Made by a program: the position numbers and the translations under genes | The notes under the pieces: model-generated | The model's database searches: none | Seen by the model: the letters and a program-made list of their open reading frames with translations, nothing else | Told to the model about the DNA's origin: nothing | Shown: one piece after another, positions 29,450 through 39,044 of the stretch | How the letters are laid out: every line of letters starts with the position of its first letter | How positions within the stretch are numbered: the first letter of the stretch is position 1 | From: Cumulibacter soli | GTDB taxonomy: Bacteria > Actinomycetota > Actinomycetes > Mycobacteriales > Antricoccaceae | Length of the DNA: 64,000 bases | Assembly: GCF_004382795.1 (NCBI RefSeq) | Contig: NZ_SMSG01000004.1 | Coordinates: 298,381 to 362,380, forward strand | Direction of reading: 5' to 3'

Positions 29450-29686
29450 ATGGTTCGGCAGATCATCCCCTTCCGCAAGACTGCGGAGGACGACGCGCAC
29501 GTCACGTACACCTGGGGGTATCCCGGCGATGAACGGGCCGCTCGACTTGATAAGTCGACCGGTAGCGCAGTACCGCTCGAGGGGACCACTGACGCGGAGG
29601 CCGCGTACGCCGCGGATTGGATTTCGCGCGTTCGCCAGCTCAACGAAATGGCCGGATTCCCCGACGAGGCACCGATCTACCGCTAA
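29450..29686 (+). CDS. Small unknown protein divergent from the modular operon
   Basis: The 78-aa product starts at ATG 29450 with GGAGAG about 6 nt upstream. It shows no signal peptide or membrane segment. The string TYTWGYPGDERAA loosely echoes the GYP string of the divergent small protein, which may be chance. It ends 9 bp from the convergent acyl-CoA ligase stop. Function is unknown, and coding status rests on the SD and the reading frame only. Confidence 0.5.
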   Translation: MVRQIIPFRKTAEDDAHVTYTWGYPGDERAARLDKSTGSAVPLEGTTDAEAAYAADWISRVRQLNEMAGFPDEAPIYR

Positions 29687-29695
29687 CTCTCCGGT

Positions 29696-31291
29696 TCAGC
29701 CGGCTGTCGTGCGATCCCACGTCATCGGCAGTACGCCGTCCTCCCGCAGCGCGGCCTTGCGAATCTTGGAGGTCGGCGTTTTCGGCAACTCCTCCCGGAT
29801 CTCGATGTACCTCGGGCGCATGAACCGCGGCAGTCGGTCATCCAAGAACTTCGCCAACTCCGAGTGCTGCAGCGTCGCGTCATCATTCAGCGTGACGACG
29901 ACCTTGACCTCCTCACCGCTGACCTCGTCGCGGACGGCGACAGCGGCCGCCTCCAGCACCGCGGGGTGCGCGACGACCTGCTTCTCGATCTCCATCGACG
30001 AGATGTTCTCGCCGCGACGGCGGATCGAGTCCTTCTTGCGGTCGACGTACCGGAACACTCCGTCGGCGTCGACGGTGAATAGGTCGCCGGTGTGGAACCA
30101 CTGGTTACGCCACGCCTCGACAGTCTTCTCGGGCATTTTCCAGTAGCCAGCCATGATCTTCCAGGGCTCGTCGGGACGCAGCACCAGCTCACCGATGGTT
30201 CCGGTGGGCACCTCGCGGTCGTGATCATCAACCACGCGGAGGTCGAATCCTGGACGCGCTTTGCCGCAGGCCAACGGATCGGTGATGACTTCGTTGTCCC
30301 AACCTGCGACGATCGGGCAACAGATCTCGGTCATGTTGAAGTTCGTGTACGCCTCGACCCCGAAGCGCTCCTTGAAGCCCTCGACGTCGGCGATCCACGG
30401 CGAGAACATGACGTAGCGCAATGGCGAGTCTGCATCGTCCGGACGCGGCGGCTGCCCGGCCACGAAGTTAGCAGTGGTCGCCATCAACAGCACGCTGGTG
30501 CAGTCGTGCTCACGGATATCGTTCCAGAATTGCGCGGTGTTGAACTTTTCGCGGATGACGACGCGCCCGCCACCGAAGATCGACGCGACGTAGCCACCCT
30601 TGCCGCTTACGTGGAAGGTCGGGTACGGGTCGTAGATCACCGAATCAGGTGTGCAGAATCCGCGGCGCGGAGCCATCCCGAACGTGGCCTCTTGAATGTG
30701 TCCCCACCCGGTCATGACACCTTTGGAAGGTCCGGTTGTGCCTGAGGTGTAGACGATGCAGGCGATGTCCCACGCCTGTGGGTGCGCGACATCCTCCAGC
30801 GGGGCAGCCGCCCGCACCAATGGGTCAACCGCGACGACGTCGATCCCCTGAACGTCCGCGATCCCCTCGACGTCCGCGACGGAGTCAACACCAGAGACCA
30901 AGATGCTCCGCAGGTCGGGGCAGGCATCCCGCACGGCCAGCACTTGCGGCAGGTGACGCGCGCTGCACGTGAGCACGCGGGCTTGCGAGTTCGTGACGAC
31001 GTGGGTGAGCAGGTCTCCGATGTACTCGGTGTTCACGGGCACCTCAATCGCGTTGAGTGCTGCCGTCCCCATCCATACCTCGAATGCGGTGATCGAAGGG
31101 TCGTGTATCGAGAGCACCGTATCGCCGGCGCTCACCTCGTACTCGCCGAGCACCGCGGCCCACTGCCGACTCTCGGACCACACTTGCGCATAGGTGACCG
31201 AACGCCCAGCGACTTCGGTGGCATACAGACGGTCGGGGTGCTCGGCCGCGCGTTGCGCAAGCAGGTCGGGTACTGCAGCGAACTCAGCCAT
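29696..31291 (-). CDS. AMP-forming acyl-CoA synthetase (ANL superfamily)
   Basis: The enzyme activates a carboxylic acid to its CoA thioester via an acyl-adenylate. The 531-aa product has the phosphate-binding signature YTSGTTGPSKGVM at about 178-190 and the later DRKKDSIRRRGENIS segment with the hinge. The C-terminal lysine region (PKTPTSKIRKAALR) carries the expected catalytic Lys. The ATG at 31291 has GGAG at 6-nt spacing. It lies downstream of tetR and two acyl-CoA dehydrogenases on the same strand, which suggests a fatty-acid or steroid-side-chain degradation set. Substrate cannot be named; CaiC-like carnitine ligase or FadD-type are possible. Confidence 0.88.
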   Translation of the reverse strand: MAEFAAVPDLLAQRAAEHPDRLYATEVAGRSVTYAQVWSESRQWAAVLGEYEVSAGDTVLSIHDPSITAFEVWMGTAALNAIEVPVNTEYIGDLLTHVVTNSQARVLTCSARHLPQVLAVRDACPDLRSILVSGVDSVADVEGIADVQGIDVVAVDPLVRAAAPLEDVAHPQAWDIACIVYTSGTTGPSKGVMTGWGHIQEATFGMAPRRGFCTPDSVIYDPYPTFHVSGKGGYVASIFGGGRVVIREKFNTAQFWNDIREHDCTSVLLMATTANFVAGQPPRPDDADSPLRYVMFSPWIADVEGFKERFGVEAYTNFNMTEICCPIVAGWDNEVITDPLACGKARPGFDLRVVDDHDREVPTGTIGELVLRPDEPWKIMAGYWKMPEKTVEAWRNQWFHTGDLFTVDADGVFRYVDRKKDSIRRRGENISSMEIEKQVVAHPAVLEAAAVAVRDEVSGEEVKVVVTLNDDATLQHSELAKFLDDRLPRFMRPRYIEIREELPKTPTSKIRKAALREDGVLPMTWDRTTAG

Positions 31292-31399
31292 GACTTCTCC
31301 AATCGAGCCCAATTCGGCGGGACCATAGCCGGCTACCGGCAAGCCCTAGATCCACCTGTTGCTCCTGTCGTCATCGAAGTGGCCGCAAAGTCACGGCAG

Positions 31400-32065
31400 T
31401 TACGGAGTCGATGTTGAGTTCCAGCGGGCTACCCAGGCGGAGGTGTCCAGCCCGATCGCGTTGCCCCACAACAGGGTGAGCGTGTACACCGACTCCTCGA
31501 AGTCCGGCTGCCCGGTCGTCTGACTGGGGTGCACGAGCCACGCATGGGCGTATTTGCTGACCATGGCAGTCAGCGCAATGCCCGCAGAGCGCGGATCGAT
31601 ATGGGGCGAGGCCAAACCAGCCTCCTGCAGGGCGCGGATGTGACCTGCTGCGCGGCTGCGGAACGCATCACTTCGCATCTGCTGCACCCGCCTCACCTCT
31701 GGATTCACCGCGGACAGTTCCTCAATGATTCCCATCAGGTCGGTACTGCGGCGATAGGAGTCCAGATACCTACGGTTGGCCCGTTCGATGCCATCCATCG
31801 GATCCTCGTCGCGAAGCGCGACCCGACCTTGTTTCTGATTGATCATCTCGGTCAGGAGGGTTCCGGCGAGTTCCTGAAACAACGCTTCTTTAGTCGGGAA
31901 GTGCTTGTAATAGGTGCCGATTCCGACGCCGGCCGCCTCCGCGATGTCCTTTATTCGAGCCCTGGTGAATCCGTCTCTGGCGAGCACTGCCCGCCCATGC
32001 GTGAGCAGGCGCTCGCGTACGTCGTCGTTCTGGAGCTGGTCCACGATTGGTTTCTCCTCGCTCAC
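31400..32065 (-). CDS. TetR family transcriptional regulator
   Basis: The 221-aa product has a canonical N-terminal TetR helix-turn-helix at about residues 17-65 (ARIKDIAEAAGVGIGTYYKH). Its ligand-binding region is variable. It sits within a lipid-catabolic gene set and probably represses it in the absence of an acyl-CoA ligand, as FadR/KstR-type TetR proteins do. Candidate operator palindromes lie at 34576-34593, between the divergent dehydrogenase genes. No equivalent palindrome was seen directly upstream of its own start. Confidence 0.88.
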   Translation of the reverse strand: MSEEKPIVDQLQNDDVRERLLTHGRAVLARDGFTRARIKDIAEAAGVGIGTYYKHFPTKEALFQELAGTLLTEMINQKQGRVALRDEDPMDGIERANRRYLDSYRRSTDLMGIIEELSAVNPEVRRVQQMRSDAFRSRAAGHIRALQEAGLASPHIDPRSAGIALTAMVSKYAHAWLVHPSQTTGQPDFEESVYTLTLLWGNAIGLDTSAWVARWNSTSTP

Positions 32066-32188
32066 GGGGCTGGACAGATCTCATCATCACCGACGCAACA
32101 ACATCACGACACCTCACATGCCGTCATTCGCGTCTAGTCGACCCTGCACCCTCACCACTCCGCTGCTCATCGCGTGGCCCCTTTCGAT

Positions 32189-33394
32189 CTATCGAGGCAT
32201 TCCCAAAACACGCTCGGCCAGGATGTTTCGCTGAATCTGATTGGTGCCCGCGTAGATCGTGCTGGCCCGCGACGCGAGATAGGCGCCCACCCAGGTACCG
32301 GGATCCTGCGTGGCGCCAGGCGCGTCGGGTCCGTCCACGATCGTCGGCATTCGCCCTTCCGGCACCAGGGCCCGAGTGCCGAGGATGCGCAACGACAACT
32401 CCGTGACGACGTTGTGGCATTCGGTCCAGTACAACTTCGTCATCGCCGACTCTGGTCCTGGGGCATTGCCATCGAGTGACTTCGTCAGCGCCCGGTAGCC
32501 CAGCATCCGCATCGCAGTGATCCGGCCCTGCAACCAGGCGAGCGTACGACGAATCTCGCTGTCGCCAAGTTTGCCGTGAGTGGCCGCGAGTTCGGTGAGG
32601 CGGCCGAGTTCCTCCTCGAACCGCGCGGCGAACACTGCGGCTGCGCCGCCGCGTTCGAACTCCAGCAGTGACATCGCAACGCGCCAGCCAGCATTCACCG
32701 GACCGATGGCGTGGAAGTCCGTTGTCGTGGCGTCGGTGAAGAACACCTCGTTGAAACCGGCGTTTCCATGGATTTGGCGGATTGGGCGGATCTCGATCCC
32801 TGGCTGATCCAGCGGACACGCCAGCAGGGTCAGGCCCTTGTGCTTCGGCGCATCGGGGTCTGTGCGCACGAGTACGAAGATCCAGTTGGCATGGTGGGCC
32901 TCGGAGGTCCAGATCTTCTGCCCATTGATCCGCCAAGTAGCGCCGTCGAGGGTCGCCGCTGTCCGCAGCGATCCGAGATCGGAGCCCGATGCCGGTTCGG
33001 AGTACCCCTGGCAGAACACCATCGTTCCGTTGAGAATGTTCGGCAGGTAGAACCTCTTCTGCTCCTCGGTTCCCCAATGCAGAACGGTATTGCCAAACAT
33101 CTGCAGACCGAATACGTCGTTCTCCGTGCCGTTCGGCAAGCCGGCAGCGGTGAGTTCCTCCGCGAGCACCACCTGGTGTGCGGGGCTGAGCCCCTGGCCG
33201 CCGTACTCCTTCGGCCAGTCGACCGCGAGGTAACCGCCCTCGTACAGCCGTTTCCGTAGGTCCAGGTTGAATTGGCGATACTCCGCATCGGCCAGTTGGC
33301 CGCTGCCGCGCCAATCCGAAGGAACCAGCTCGCGCAGGAAGTCGCGTGCCGCTACCCGGTACTGCTCAAGGTCATCATTGAAGGTCGGATTCAT
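32189..33394 (-). CDS. Acyl-CoA dehydrogenase, long subunit of a likely heteromeric pair
   Basis: This FAD enzyme oxidises acyl-CoA to enoyl-CoA. The 401-aa product has the FAD-binding signature GYSEPASGSDLGSL near residue 130. It also has the C-terminal TNQIQRNILAER motif. Its start overlaps the stop of the next gene by the ATGA junction at 33394, so the two are translationally coupled. Paired long and short dehydrogenases encoded in this way typically form heterotetramers in actinobacterial steroid or branched-acid catabolism. That assembly is an inference here. Confidence 0.88.
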   Translation of the reverse strand: MNPTFNDDLEQYRVAARDFLRELVPSDWRGSGQLADAEYRQFNLDLRKRLYEGGYLAVDWPKEYGGQGLSPAHQVVLAEELTAAGLPNGTENDVFGLQMFGNTVLHWGTEEQKRFYLPNILNGTMVFCQGYSEPASGSDLGSLRTAATLDGATWRINGQKIWTSEAHHANWIFVLVRTDPDAPKHKGLTLLACPLDQPGIEIRPIRQIHGNAGFNEVFFTDATTTDFHAIGPVNAGWRVAMSLLEFERGGAAAVFAARFEEELGRLTELAATHGKLGDSEIRRTLAWLQGRITAMRMLGYRALTKSLDGNAPGPESAMTKLYWTECHNVVTELSLRILGTRALVPEGRMPTIVDGPDAPGATQDPGTWVGAYLASRASTIYAGTNQIQRNILAERVLGMPR

Positions 33395-34497
33395 CAGCGC
33401 ACCCCCGCCGACAGTTCGTACGGCGCGCAGATCGCTTCTGCAACGCGCTCAAGATGATGATCTCGATCGCCGCACAGCGCGACATTCGCCTTCGCGCGCC
33501 GCAGGTATAGGTGGGCGTGATGTTCCCAGGTGAAGCCAATCCCACCGAGTATCTGGATCGCCTGGCGCGCCGCGAGGTCGGCGGCATCCGTCGCCTGCTG
33601 TTTGGCCAGTGAGACGTAGACGCCCGCGTCATCGTGTCCGCCATCCAGCGCAAACGCTGCGTAATAGACCAGCACCGCGGCGGTCTCGATTTCCACCAGC
33701 GCGTCGGCGCACATGTGCTTGAGCGCCTGATTCGCCCCGATAGGGCGACCGAATTGTTCGCGTTCCTTCGACCACTCGACTGCCACCTCCAGGCACCACC
33801 GCGCGATACCCAGTGAGTCCGCCGCGAGGTACAGCGCGCCAAACTCACGCGCAATCGAAGCGAGGTCACCTCGCTGAGAAGTCAGCGCGATGTACGGCGC
33901 ACCTGCCAACTCGATCGCGCCGATCGGCTGGCTGAGATCGAGCGTGTCGACGGCAGCGAAAGTGACTTCCGGCGTGCGTAGCGAGATGAGCGCCATGCGA
34001 TCGTTGCCGGGGGTCGCCAGCAGAAGGTGCGTCAATTCGGCCGCGTGCGGCACCAGCAACTTCCCCGACACCCGCGGCCCGTCACCCGAGGTCGACGCGC
34101 TGACGCTGGGGTTCACCTCCGCCCAGTCAACGGGTAGGCCGATTCGCGCTTCTCCTGACGCCACGGCGGCAAGCGTCTTGCCGGCGGCATCTGTGTCCGT
34201 GCGGGCGAGCACCTCGACCGCCGTCATGGTCGAGGCGGCCGGTAGTGGTGCGCACACCCGACCCAGTTCCTCGAGCGCGATCACCGCTTCGATGGCAGTA
34301 GCGCCCGATCCGTCACGATCTTCGGGAATCGTCAGCCCAACGACACCGAGATCCACAGCGAGCCGACGCCACGACGTGTCGTCGTACCCGGATTCGCCTC
34401 GGATAATCGATTCGCGTCGCTCCTGCAGGTGTTCTGCGGCGAATCTTCGCACCATCATCTGTAGTTCACGCTGCTCGTCGTTCAGGTCGAACTTCAT
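33394..34497 (-). CDS. Acyl-CoA dehydrogenase, short subunit of the pair
   Basis: The 367-aa product has the acyl-CoA dehydrogenase N-domain and the C-terminal KEREQFGRPIG and GGIGFTWEHHAHLY motifs typical of the short partner in heteromeric FadE enzymes. ATG 34497 has GAGGAG 4 nt upstream. An upstream in-frame extension to 34569 was rejected because it lacks a start signal and the extra residues are not family-like. It leads the minus-strand unit short-long-tetR-ligase, and is divergent from another dehydrogenase gene across a 235-bp regulatory gap. Confidence 0.87.
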   Translation of the reverse strand: MKFDLNDEQRELQMMVRRFAAEHLQERRESIIRGESGYDDTSWRRLAVDLGVVGLTIPEDRDGSGATAIEAVIALEELGRVCAPLPAASTMTAVEVLARTDTDAAGKTLAAVASGEARIGLPVDWAEVNPSVSASTSGDGPRVSGKLLVPHAAELTHLLLATPGNDRMALISLRTPEVTFAAVDTLDLSQPIGAIELAGAPYIALTSQRGDLASIAREFGALYLAADSLGIARWCLEVAVEWSKEREQFGRPIGANQALKHMCADALVEIETAAVLVYYAAFALDGGHDDAGVYVSLAKQQATDAADLAARQAIQILGGIGFTWEHHAHLYLRRAKANVALCGDRDHHLERVAEAICAPYELSAGVR

Positions 34498-34575
34498 TGC
34501 GCTCCTCAGCTTTGTCGGCGGCCCTCGTCCGGTCAGCGGTGCTGGCATCCGAGCTCGGCGAGCCATCAAGGCAAC

Positions 34576-34593
34576 GAATCATGATTCGAATCA
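34576..34593. promoter_or_regulatory. Overlapping palindromes, candidate TetR operator
   Basis: Two perfect 12-bp palindromes overlap: GAATCATGATTC (34576-34587) and TGATTCGAATCA (34582-34593). A further ATTCG half-site lies just downstream at about 34596. They lie in the gap between divergent acyl-CoA dehydrogenase genes. The geometry suits a cooperative TetR dimer pair, and the local tetR gene is the obvious candidate. No binding evidence exists in the sequence itself. Confidence 0.55.
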
Positions 34594-34732
34594 CAATTCG
34601 ATGCGAGTGAAACAGCGCGACAAGAACGCTGTCAACCCCAGCGCGCACCGTCGACCCCGATCCGCTGTCTCGCGCCGGGCACGGCCAGTTAGAATCTTCG
34701 AGTTAGTCGTCATTAACTCAGCGAGGTACGTC

Positions 34733-35875
34733 GTGACTGTCCAGCGCCTGATGCCCACCGATGAAGGCAACGACCTCATCGAGTTGACCCGCGAGATCGC
34801 CGACAAGGAGCTCGCTCCGAAGGCAGCGCCGTACGAACGCGAAGAACGCTTCCCCCGAGAGGCCTTCAGTCTGCTCGGCGAAGCCGGGCTGCTGGCGCTG
34901 CCGTTCCCGGAGGAACACGGCGGCGGCGGGCAGCCGTACGAGGTCTACCTACAGGTGCTCGAGGAGCTCGCCGCGCGCTGGGCCGCGGTCGCCGTCGGTG
35001 TCAGCGTGCACGCGCTGACCTGCGGAATCGGCGTCTCGTTCACCAGCGAAACACAGCGCAACGCGTGGCTACCGGACATGCTCGGCGGTCGTACCCTCGG
35101 CGCATACTGCTTGTCCGAGCCACACGCCGGCAGCGACCCGGCCGCGATGATCGCGCGCGCCAGGAAGGACGGCGATAAGTACGTCGCCAACGGCGCCAAG
35201 GCGTGGATCACCCACGGCGGGCACGCCGACTATTACATCACCATGCTGCGCACGTCCGAGGACGCCGGCCGCGGCATCAGTTGCTTTTACGTACCCGCCG
35301 CCACGCCCGGGCTGACCTCCGACACGCCCGAGGACAAGATGGGGCTGATGAGCTCCACCACCACGACCATGCGCTTCGAGAATGCGCCGATTTCCGAGGC
35401 CAACCGGCTCGGGGACGAGGGCCAAGGGCTGCCGATCGCATTGGCCGGCCTGGATTCGGGCCGACTTGGCATTGCCGCCTGCGCTGTCGGCCTGGCCCAG
35501 GGTTCGCTGGATGCCGCGGTCGCGTACGCCCAGGAGCGCACCGCGTTCGGACGACGGATCATCGACCACCAGGGCCTGGCGTTCCTGCTTGCCGATATGG
35601 AAGCTGCGGTCACCAGCGCACGTGCGGCGTACATTCACGCGGCGCGGCTCAAGGACGCCGGACTGCCATTCTCCAAGGAAGCTTCGATCGCCAAACTGAT
35701 CGCGACCGATAACGCCATGAAGGTCACCACCGACGGCGTCCAGGTGCTGGGCGGCGCCGGGTACACCAAGGATTTCCCTGTCGAGCGGTTCATGCGTGAA
35801 GCCAAAGTCATGCAGATCTTCGAGGGCACCAACCAGATCCAGCGACTGGTGATCGCGCGCCATCTGGCTCGTTAG
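34733..35875 (+). CDS. Acyl-CoA dehydrogenase
   Basis: The 380-aa product is a canonical full-length acyl-CoA dehydrogenase. It has the CLSEPHAGSDP FAD motif near residue 125, QERTAFGRRIIDHQG in the middle, and GGAGYTKDFPVERFMREAKV with the catalytic-region Glu position at about 362-363. It ends with FEGTNQIQR. GTG 34733 has GCGAGG at 6 nt. It is divergent from the short/long dehydrogenase pair and may share their regulator. It resembles short-chain or isovaleryl-type enzymes, but the substrate is not determined. Confidence 0.88.
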   Translation: MTVQRLMPTDEGNDLIELTREIADKELAPKAAPYEREERFPREAFSLLGEAGLLALPFPEEHGGGGQPYEVYLQVLEELAARWAAVAVGVSVHALTCGIGVSFTSETQRNAWLPDMLGGRTLGAYCLSEPHAGSDPAAMIARARKDGDKYVANGAKAWITHGGHADYYITMLRTSEDAGRGISCFYVPAATPGLTSDTPEDKMGLMSSTTTTMRFENAPISEANRLGDEGQGLPIALAGLDSGRLGIAACAVGLAQGSLDAAVAYAQERTAFGRRIIDHQGLAFLLADMEAAVTSARAAYIHAARLKDAGLPFSKEASIAKLIATDNAMKVTTDGVQVLGGAGYTKDFPVERFMREAKVMQIFEGTNQIQRLVIARHLAR

Positions 35876-36019
35876 GCCGTCGGCGGACAACGATCGCCGC
35901 CGGGCCGGTAGAACCCACGCAGGTAGGGCCCACCGCTAGGAACGCCCACGACGTTGACGGGCTGAGCCCAAGTGGTGCGTGTGCGCGCGAGGCGGAAGAA
36001 TGAGCGCATGGAGCCCAAC

Positions 36020-36775
36020 GTGAGCATCGACTTGAACGCCGACCTCGGCGAGGGCCTCGGGCTGTGGCGAATGACTGAGGACGCCGCCCTGCTACAGATC
36101 GTCACCTCGGCGAATGTCGCCTGCGGCTTCCATGCCGGCGATCCGACCCAGATGATGCAGGTCTGCCGCCTGGCTGCTGAGGCTGGAACCTCGGTCGGCG
36201 CCCACGTCGCGTACCGCGACCTGATCGGCTTCGGCCGCAGATTCATCGACGTCGACCCGGCCGAACTCACCGCAGACGTGCTCTACCAACTGCACGCCAT
36301 CGACGGGATGGCCCGCTCTAGCGGTACCGCGCTGCGCTATGTCAAACCGCACGGAGCGTTGTACAACGCGATCGTGCATCACGAGGCTCAAGCACGGGCC
36401 GTCGTTGAGGCACTCCGACTGTTCGGCAGAGACCTCCCCGTCATGGGGTTGCCCGGCGCTCGCTGGCTCGACCTCGCCGCCGCCGAAGGCCTGCGAGTCG
36501 TTCCCGAGGCATTCCCCGATCGCAGCTATACCCCCGATGGCCGCCTCGCAACGCGCGGCACTCCCGGCGCAAAGATCGAAGACCCGCAGCAGGTGGCCGA
36601 ACGCGCCGTCCGCTTCGCGCTCGATCACAGGATGACTGCCCTCGACGGCTCCACCATCGAGGTACATGCGGAATCGCTGTGCGTACACGGCGACTCACCA
36701 ACCGCCGTCGCCACCGCCCGTGCCGTACGCGATGCCCTACATGAGGCGAAAATCGACGTGCGAGCGTTCGCATGA
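36020..36775 (+). CDS. pxpA: 5-oxoprolinase subunit A (LamB/YcsF family)
   Basis: PxpA is one of three subunits of the bacterial 5-oxoprolinase, which converts 5-oxoproline to glutamate using ATP. The 251-aa product opens with the family signature SIDLNADLGEGLG and contains NVACGFHAGD and YVKPHGALYN. The GTG at 36020 has GGAG 6 nt upstream and gives the standard N-terminus; ATG 36008 is an alternative. It overlaps pxpB by 4 bp, so the three subunits are translationally coupled. Confidence 0.93.
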   Translation: MSIDLNADLGEGLGLWRMTEDAALLQIVTSANVACGFHAGDPTQMMQVCRLAAEAGTSVGAHVAYRDLIGFGRRFIDVDPAELTADVLYQLHAIDGMARSSGTALRYVKPHGALYNAIVHHEAQARAVVEALRLFGRDLPVMGLPGARWLDLAAAEGLRVVPEAFPDRSYTPDGRLATRGTPGAKIEDPQQVAERAVRFALDHRMTALDGSTIEVHAESLCVHGDSPTAVATARAVRDALHEAKIDVRAFA

Positions 36776-37383
36776 ACCGCCGATTTTTACCGTACGGCGA
36801 ACGTGCCGTGCTACTCGAACTCGACTCGATTGATCACGTCCTCGGCGCGTACGCCGCCATTCAGAACGATCCGCCGGACGGGCTGGAGGACGTCGTCCCT
36901 GCCGCCCTGACACTCTTGATGTCATTCACTGATCCCGAGGCGCTCTCTGCCGCTTTACCTGCGCTGAAGGAGATCGACACAACTCCACGCGCAGCAGAGC
37001 ATGGAGAGCTCGCAACGATCGGGGTGCATTACGACGGGGCTGATTTATCGGAAGTGGCAGCACTCACCGCAATGAGCATCGATGAGGTCATCTCGGTGCA
37101 CAGTGGCGCCGAGTACACCGTCGCCTTCCACGGATTCGCTCCCGGGTTCGCCTACCTGATCGGATTAGACGACAGGTTACGAGTGCCGCGCAGACCAAGT
37201 CCCCGAACCGCCGTACCGGCTGGGTCGGTGGCGATGACCGGCGGGTTCACCGCCGTGTACCCCCGCCGCTCTCCCGGCGGCTGGCAACTGGTCGGACACA
37301 CCGATACCCCGATGTGGAACGAGGACCGATCCTCGCCGGCGCTGCTCGGCCCGGGGATGCGCGTGCGATTCGAGGCGCTATGA
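36772..37383 (+). CDS. pxpB: 5-oxoprolinase subunit B (KipI family)
   Basis: This is the second 5-oxoprolinase subunit, 203 aa, with the cyclophilin-like allophanate hydrolase C1 fold. Conserved strings are the N-terminal YGERAVLLEL and FHGFAPGFAYLIGL, followed by VPRRPSPRTAVPAGSVA. Its start overlaps the pxpA stop (ATGA) and its stop overlaps the pxpC start (ATGA). Adjacent pxpA and pxpC make the alternative of a stand-alone Kip regulator unlikely. Confidence 0.93.
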   Translation: MNRRFLPYGERAVLLELDSIDHVLGAYAAIQNDPPDGLEDVVPAALTLLMSFTDPEALSAALPALKEIDTTPRAAEHGELATIGVHYDGADLSEVAALTAMSIDEVISVHSGAEYTVAFHGFAPGFAYLIGLDDRLRVPRRPSPRTAVPAGSVAMTGGFTAVYPRRSPGGWQLVGHTDTPMWNEDRSSPALLGPGMRVRFEAL

Positions 37384-38276
37384 CCAGCCCGTTCACGCCG
37401 CGTGACGCAGTTCGGTGCGACAGGACCATTACTGTTATCGAGCCTGGCGCACGGACGACCGTGCAGGATCTCGGACGTCCCGGATACGCCTATCTCGGTG
37501 TCGGTCGATCCGGCGCGGCCGACCAACGCGCGTTTGCGATGGCCAATCGAATTCTGGGCAATGCACCTGGTGCGGCGGCGTTGGAGACGACGCTTGGCGG
37601 GCTCGCTGTGCGCATCGATCGCGGCGCCTGGCTGTGCGTGACGGGCCCGATGGTCGAGGTACTGCGCGATGGTGCTGCGGTCGGCGTCCGCACCGCGTTC
37701 TACGCCCCCGCCGCCAGCGAAGTGCGCATCGGCCTACCGCCGCGTGGGATGCGCAACTACCTCGCGGTACGCGGCGGACTGGACGTTCCCGTGGTGTTGG
37801 GGTCGACATCGACGGACACGCTCGGCGGGATCGGGGCGGCGGCGGTCACCGCCGGCGACGTGTTCGGGATCGGCACCGCGGCGGTCGGAGACATCGCCGG
37901 GGTCGATGTGTTCCCCGCCGCCGATCCGCCCGACGTGATCGAACTGGTCGTCGATCGCGGACCCCGCGCGGACTGGTTCGCCGACGACGCCTGGGCAATG
38001 CTGCTGCGCACGCGATACGTCGCGAGCGCCAACAGCGACCGGATCGGCGTACGCCTCGATGGCCCACCGTTACCGCGAGTGATCGACGCGGAGTTACCCA
38101 GTGAGGGGCTCATGCAGGGCGCAGTACAGATCCCGACCGTTGGTACACCGGTGTGCTTTCTCGCCGATACGCCCACAACAGGCGGGTATCCGGTGTTGGC
38201 CGTCATACGCCGTACCAGCCTGCCTGACCTGGCGCAAACGCGTCCCGGACAGGCGGTGCGGTTCCGAGCGGGATAA
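37380..38276 (+). CDS. pxpC: 5-oxoprolinase subunit C (KipA family)
   Basis: This is the third 5-oxoprolinase subunit, 298 aa, with the biotin-dependent carboxyltransferase-like (allophanate hydrolase C2) fold. Signatures are TVQDLGRPGYAYLGV and SGAADQRAFAMAN near the N-terminus and PTTGGYPVLAVI near the C-terminus. The ATG at 37380 overlaps the pxpB stop. No transporter is attached to this operon. An enoyl-CoA hydratase gene follows 42 bp later and may be co-transcribed. Confidence 0.93.
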   Translation: MTSPFTPRDAVRCDRTITVIEPGARTTVQDLGRPGYAYLGVGRSGAADQRAFAMANRILGNAPGAAALETTLGGLAVRIDRGAWLCVTGPMVEVLRDGAAVGVRTAFYAPAASEVRIGLPPRGMRNYLAVRGGLDVPVVLGSTSTDTLGGIGAAAVTAGDVFGIGTAAVGDIAGVDVFPAADPPDVIELVVDRGPRADWFADDAWAMLLRTRYVASANSDRIGVRLDGPPLPRVIDAELPSEGLMQGAVQIPTVGTPVCFLADTPTTGGYPVLAVIRRTSLPDLAQTRPGQAVRFRAG

Positions 38277-38318
38277 GTTGGGCACCGCACAGACGCCCAT
38301 TTCGTGCTCGGAGACGAC

Positions 38319-39044
38319 ATGCTGCATCATCACGACGACGGCGACGTCGCCATCATCACCCTGAACCGTCCGGAACGGCGCAATGCGCTATCCGGGGACC
38401 TGTGCGACATGATCGGCGAGGTCATCCATGAGAAGGAGGCCCGCGGCTCGCGCGCGATCGTGATCACCGGTGAGGGCACAAGTTTCTGCTCGGGCGCCGA
38501 TCTCGATGGCGTGTACGGCGAGGCATTCTTGGTATCGCTGTACGGCTTGTTCAACAAGATCATGGACGCAAAGATGCCGGTGATCGCGGCCGTCAACGGC
38601 CCGGCGATCGGCGCGGGAACCCAATTAGCGATTGCCTGCGACCTACGCGTGGTCGATTCGCCAGCCGTCTTCGGCGTACCGACGGCCCGTAACGGGCTCG
38701 CCGTCGACCCGTGGACGATTCGCCGACTGGCCGAACTCGCCGGCGGTGGCGCTGCACGACGTTTGCTACTAGGCGCCGGACAGATCAACCGCGATGAGGC
38801 ACATGCTGCCGGCCTGGTGGATCGCGCCGGGACCCTGCAAGATGCAGTGGACTGGGCGCACGAGATCGCGACCTTGGCGCCGCTATCGCTGGCCTACAGC
38901 AAGACAGTGCTCAATAATCCGGAGCGCGACTTGGACGACCCGACGTTCGTGGACAACTTCGAGGCATGCTTCAACAGCGAGGACGTCGCCGAGGGGCGAC
39001 TGGCGCGCGCCGAGAAGCGAAAGCCTCGGTTCACCGGCAAGTAG
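38319..39044 (+). CDS. Enoyl-CoA hydratase/isomerase family protein
   Basis: Crotonase-fold enzyme of 241 aa acting on acyl-CoA thioesters. The oxyanion-hole strings SGADLDG (about 62-68) and NGPAIGAG (about 95-102) are present. ATG 38319 has GGAG at 5-nt spacing. The usual catalytic Glu in the second helix region is not obvious (FGVPTARNGL), so isomerase or another crotonase activity is possible. It follows pxpC by 42 bp on the same strand. Confidence 0.83.
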   Translation: MLHHHDDGDVAIITLNRPERRNALSGDLCDMIGEVIHEKEARGSRAIVITGEGTSFCSGADLDGVYGEAFLVSLYGLFNKIMDAKMPVIAAVNGPAIGAGTQLAIACDLRVVDSPAVFGVPTARNGLAVDPWTIRRLAELAGGGAARRLLLGAGQINRDEAHAAGLVDRAGTLQDAVDWAHEIATLAPLSLAYSKTVLNNPERDLDDPTFVDNFEACFNSEDVAEGRLARAEKRKPRFTGK

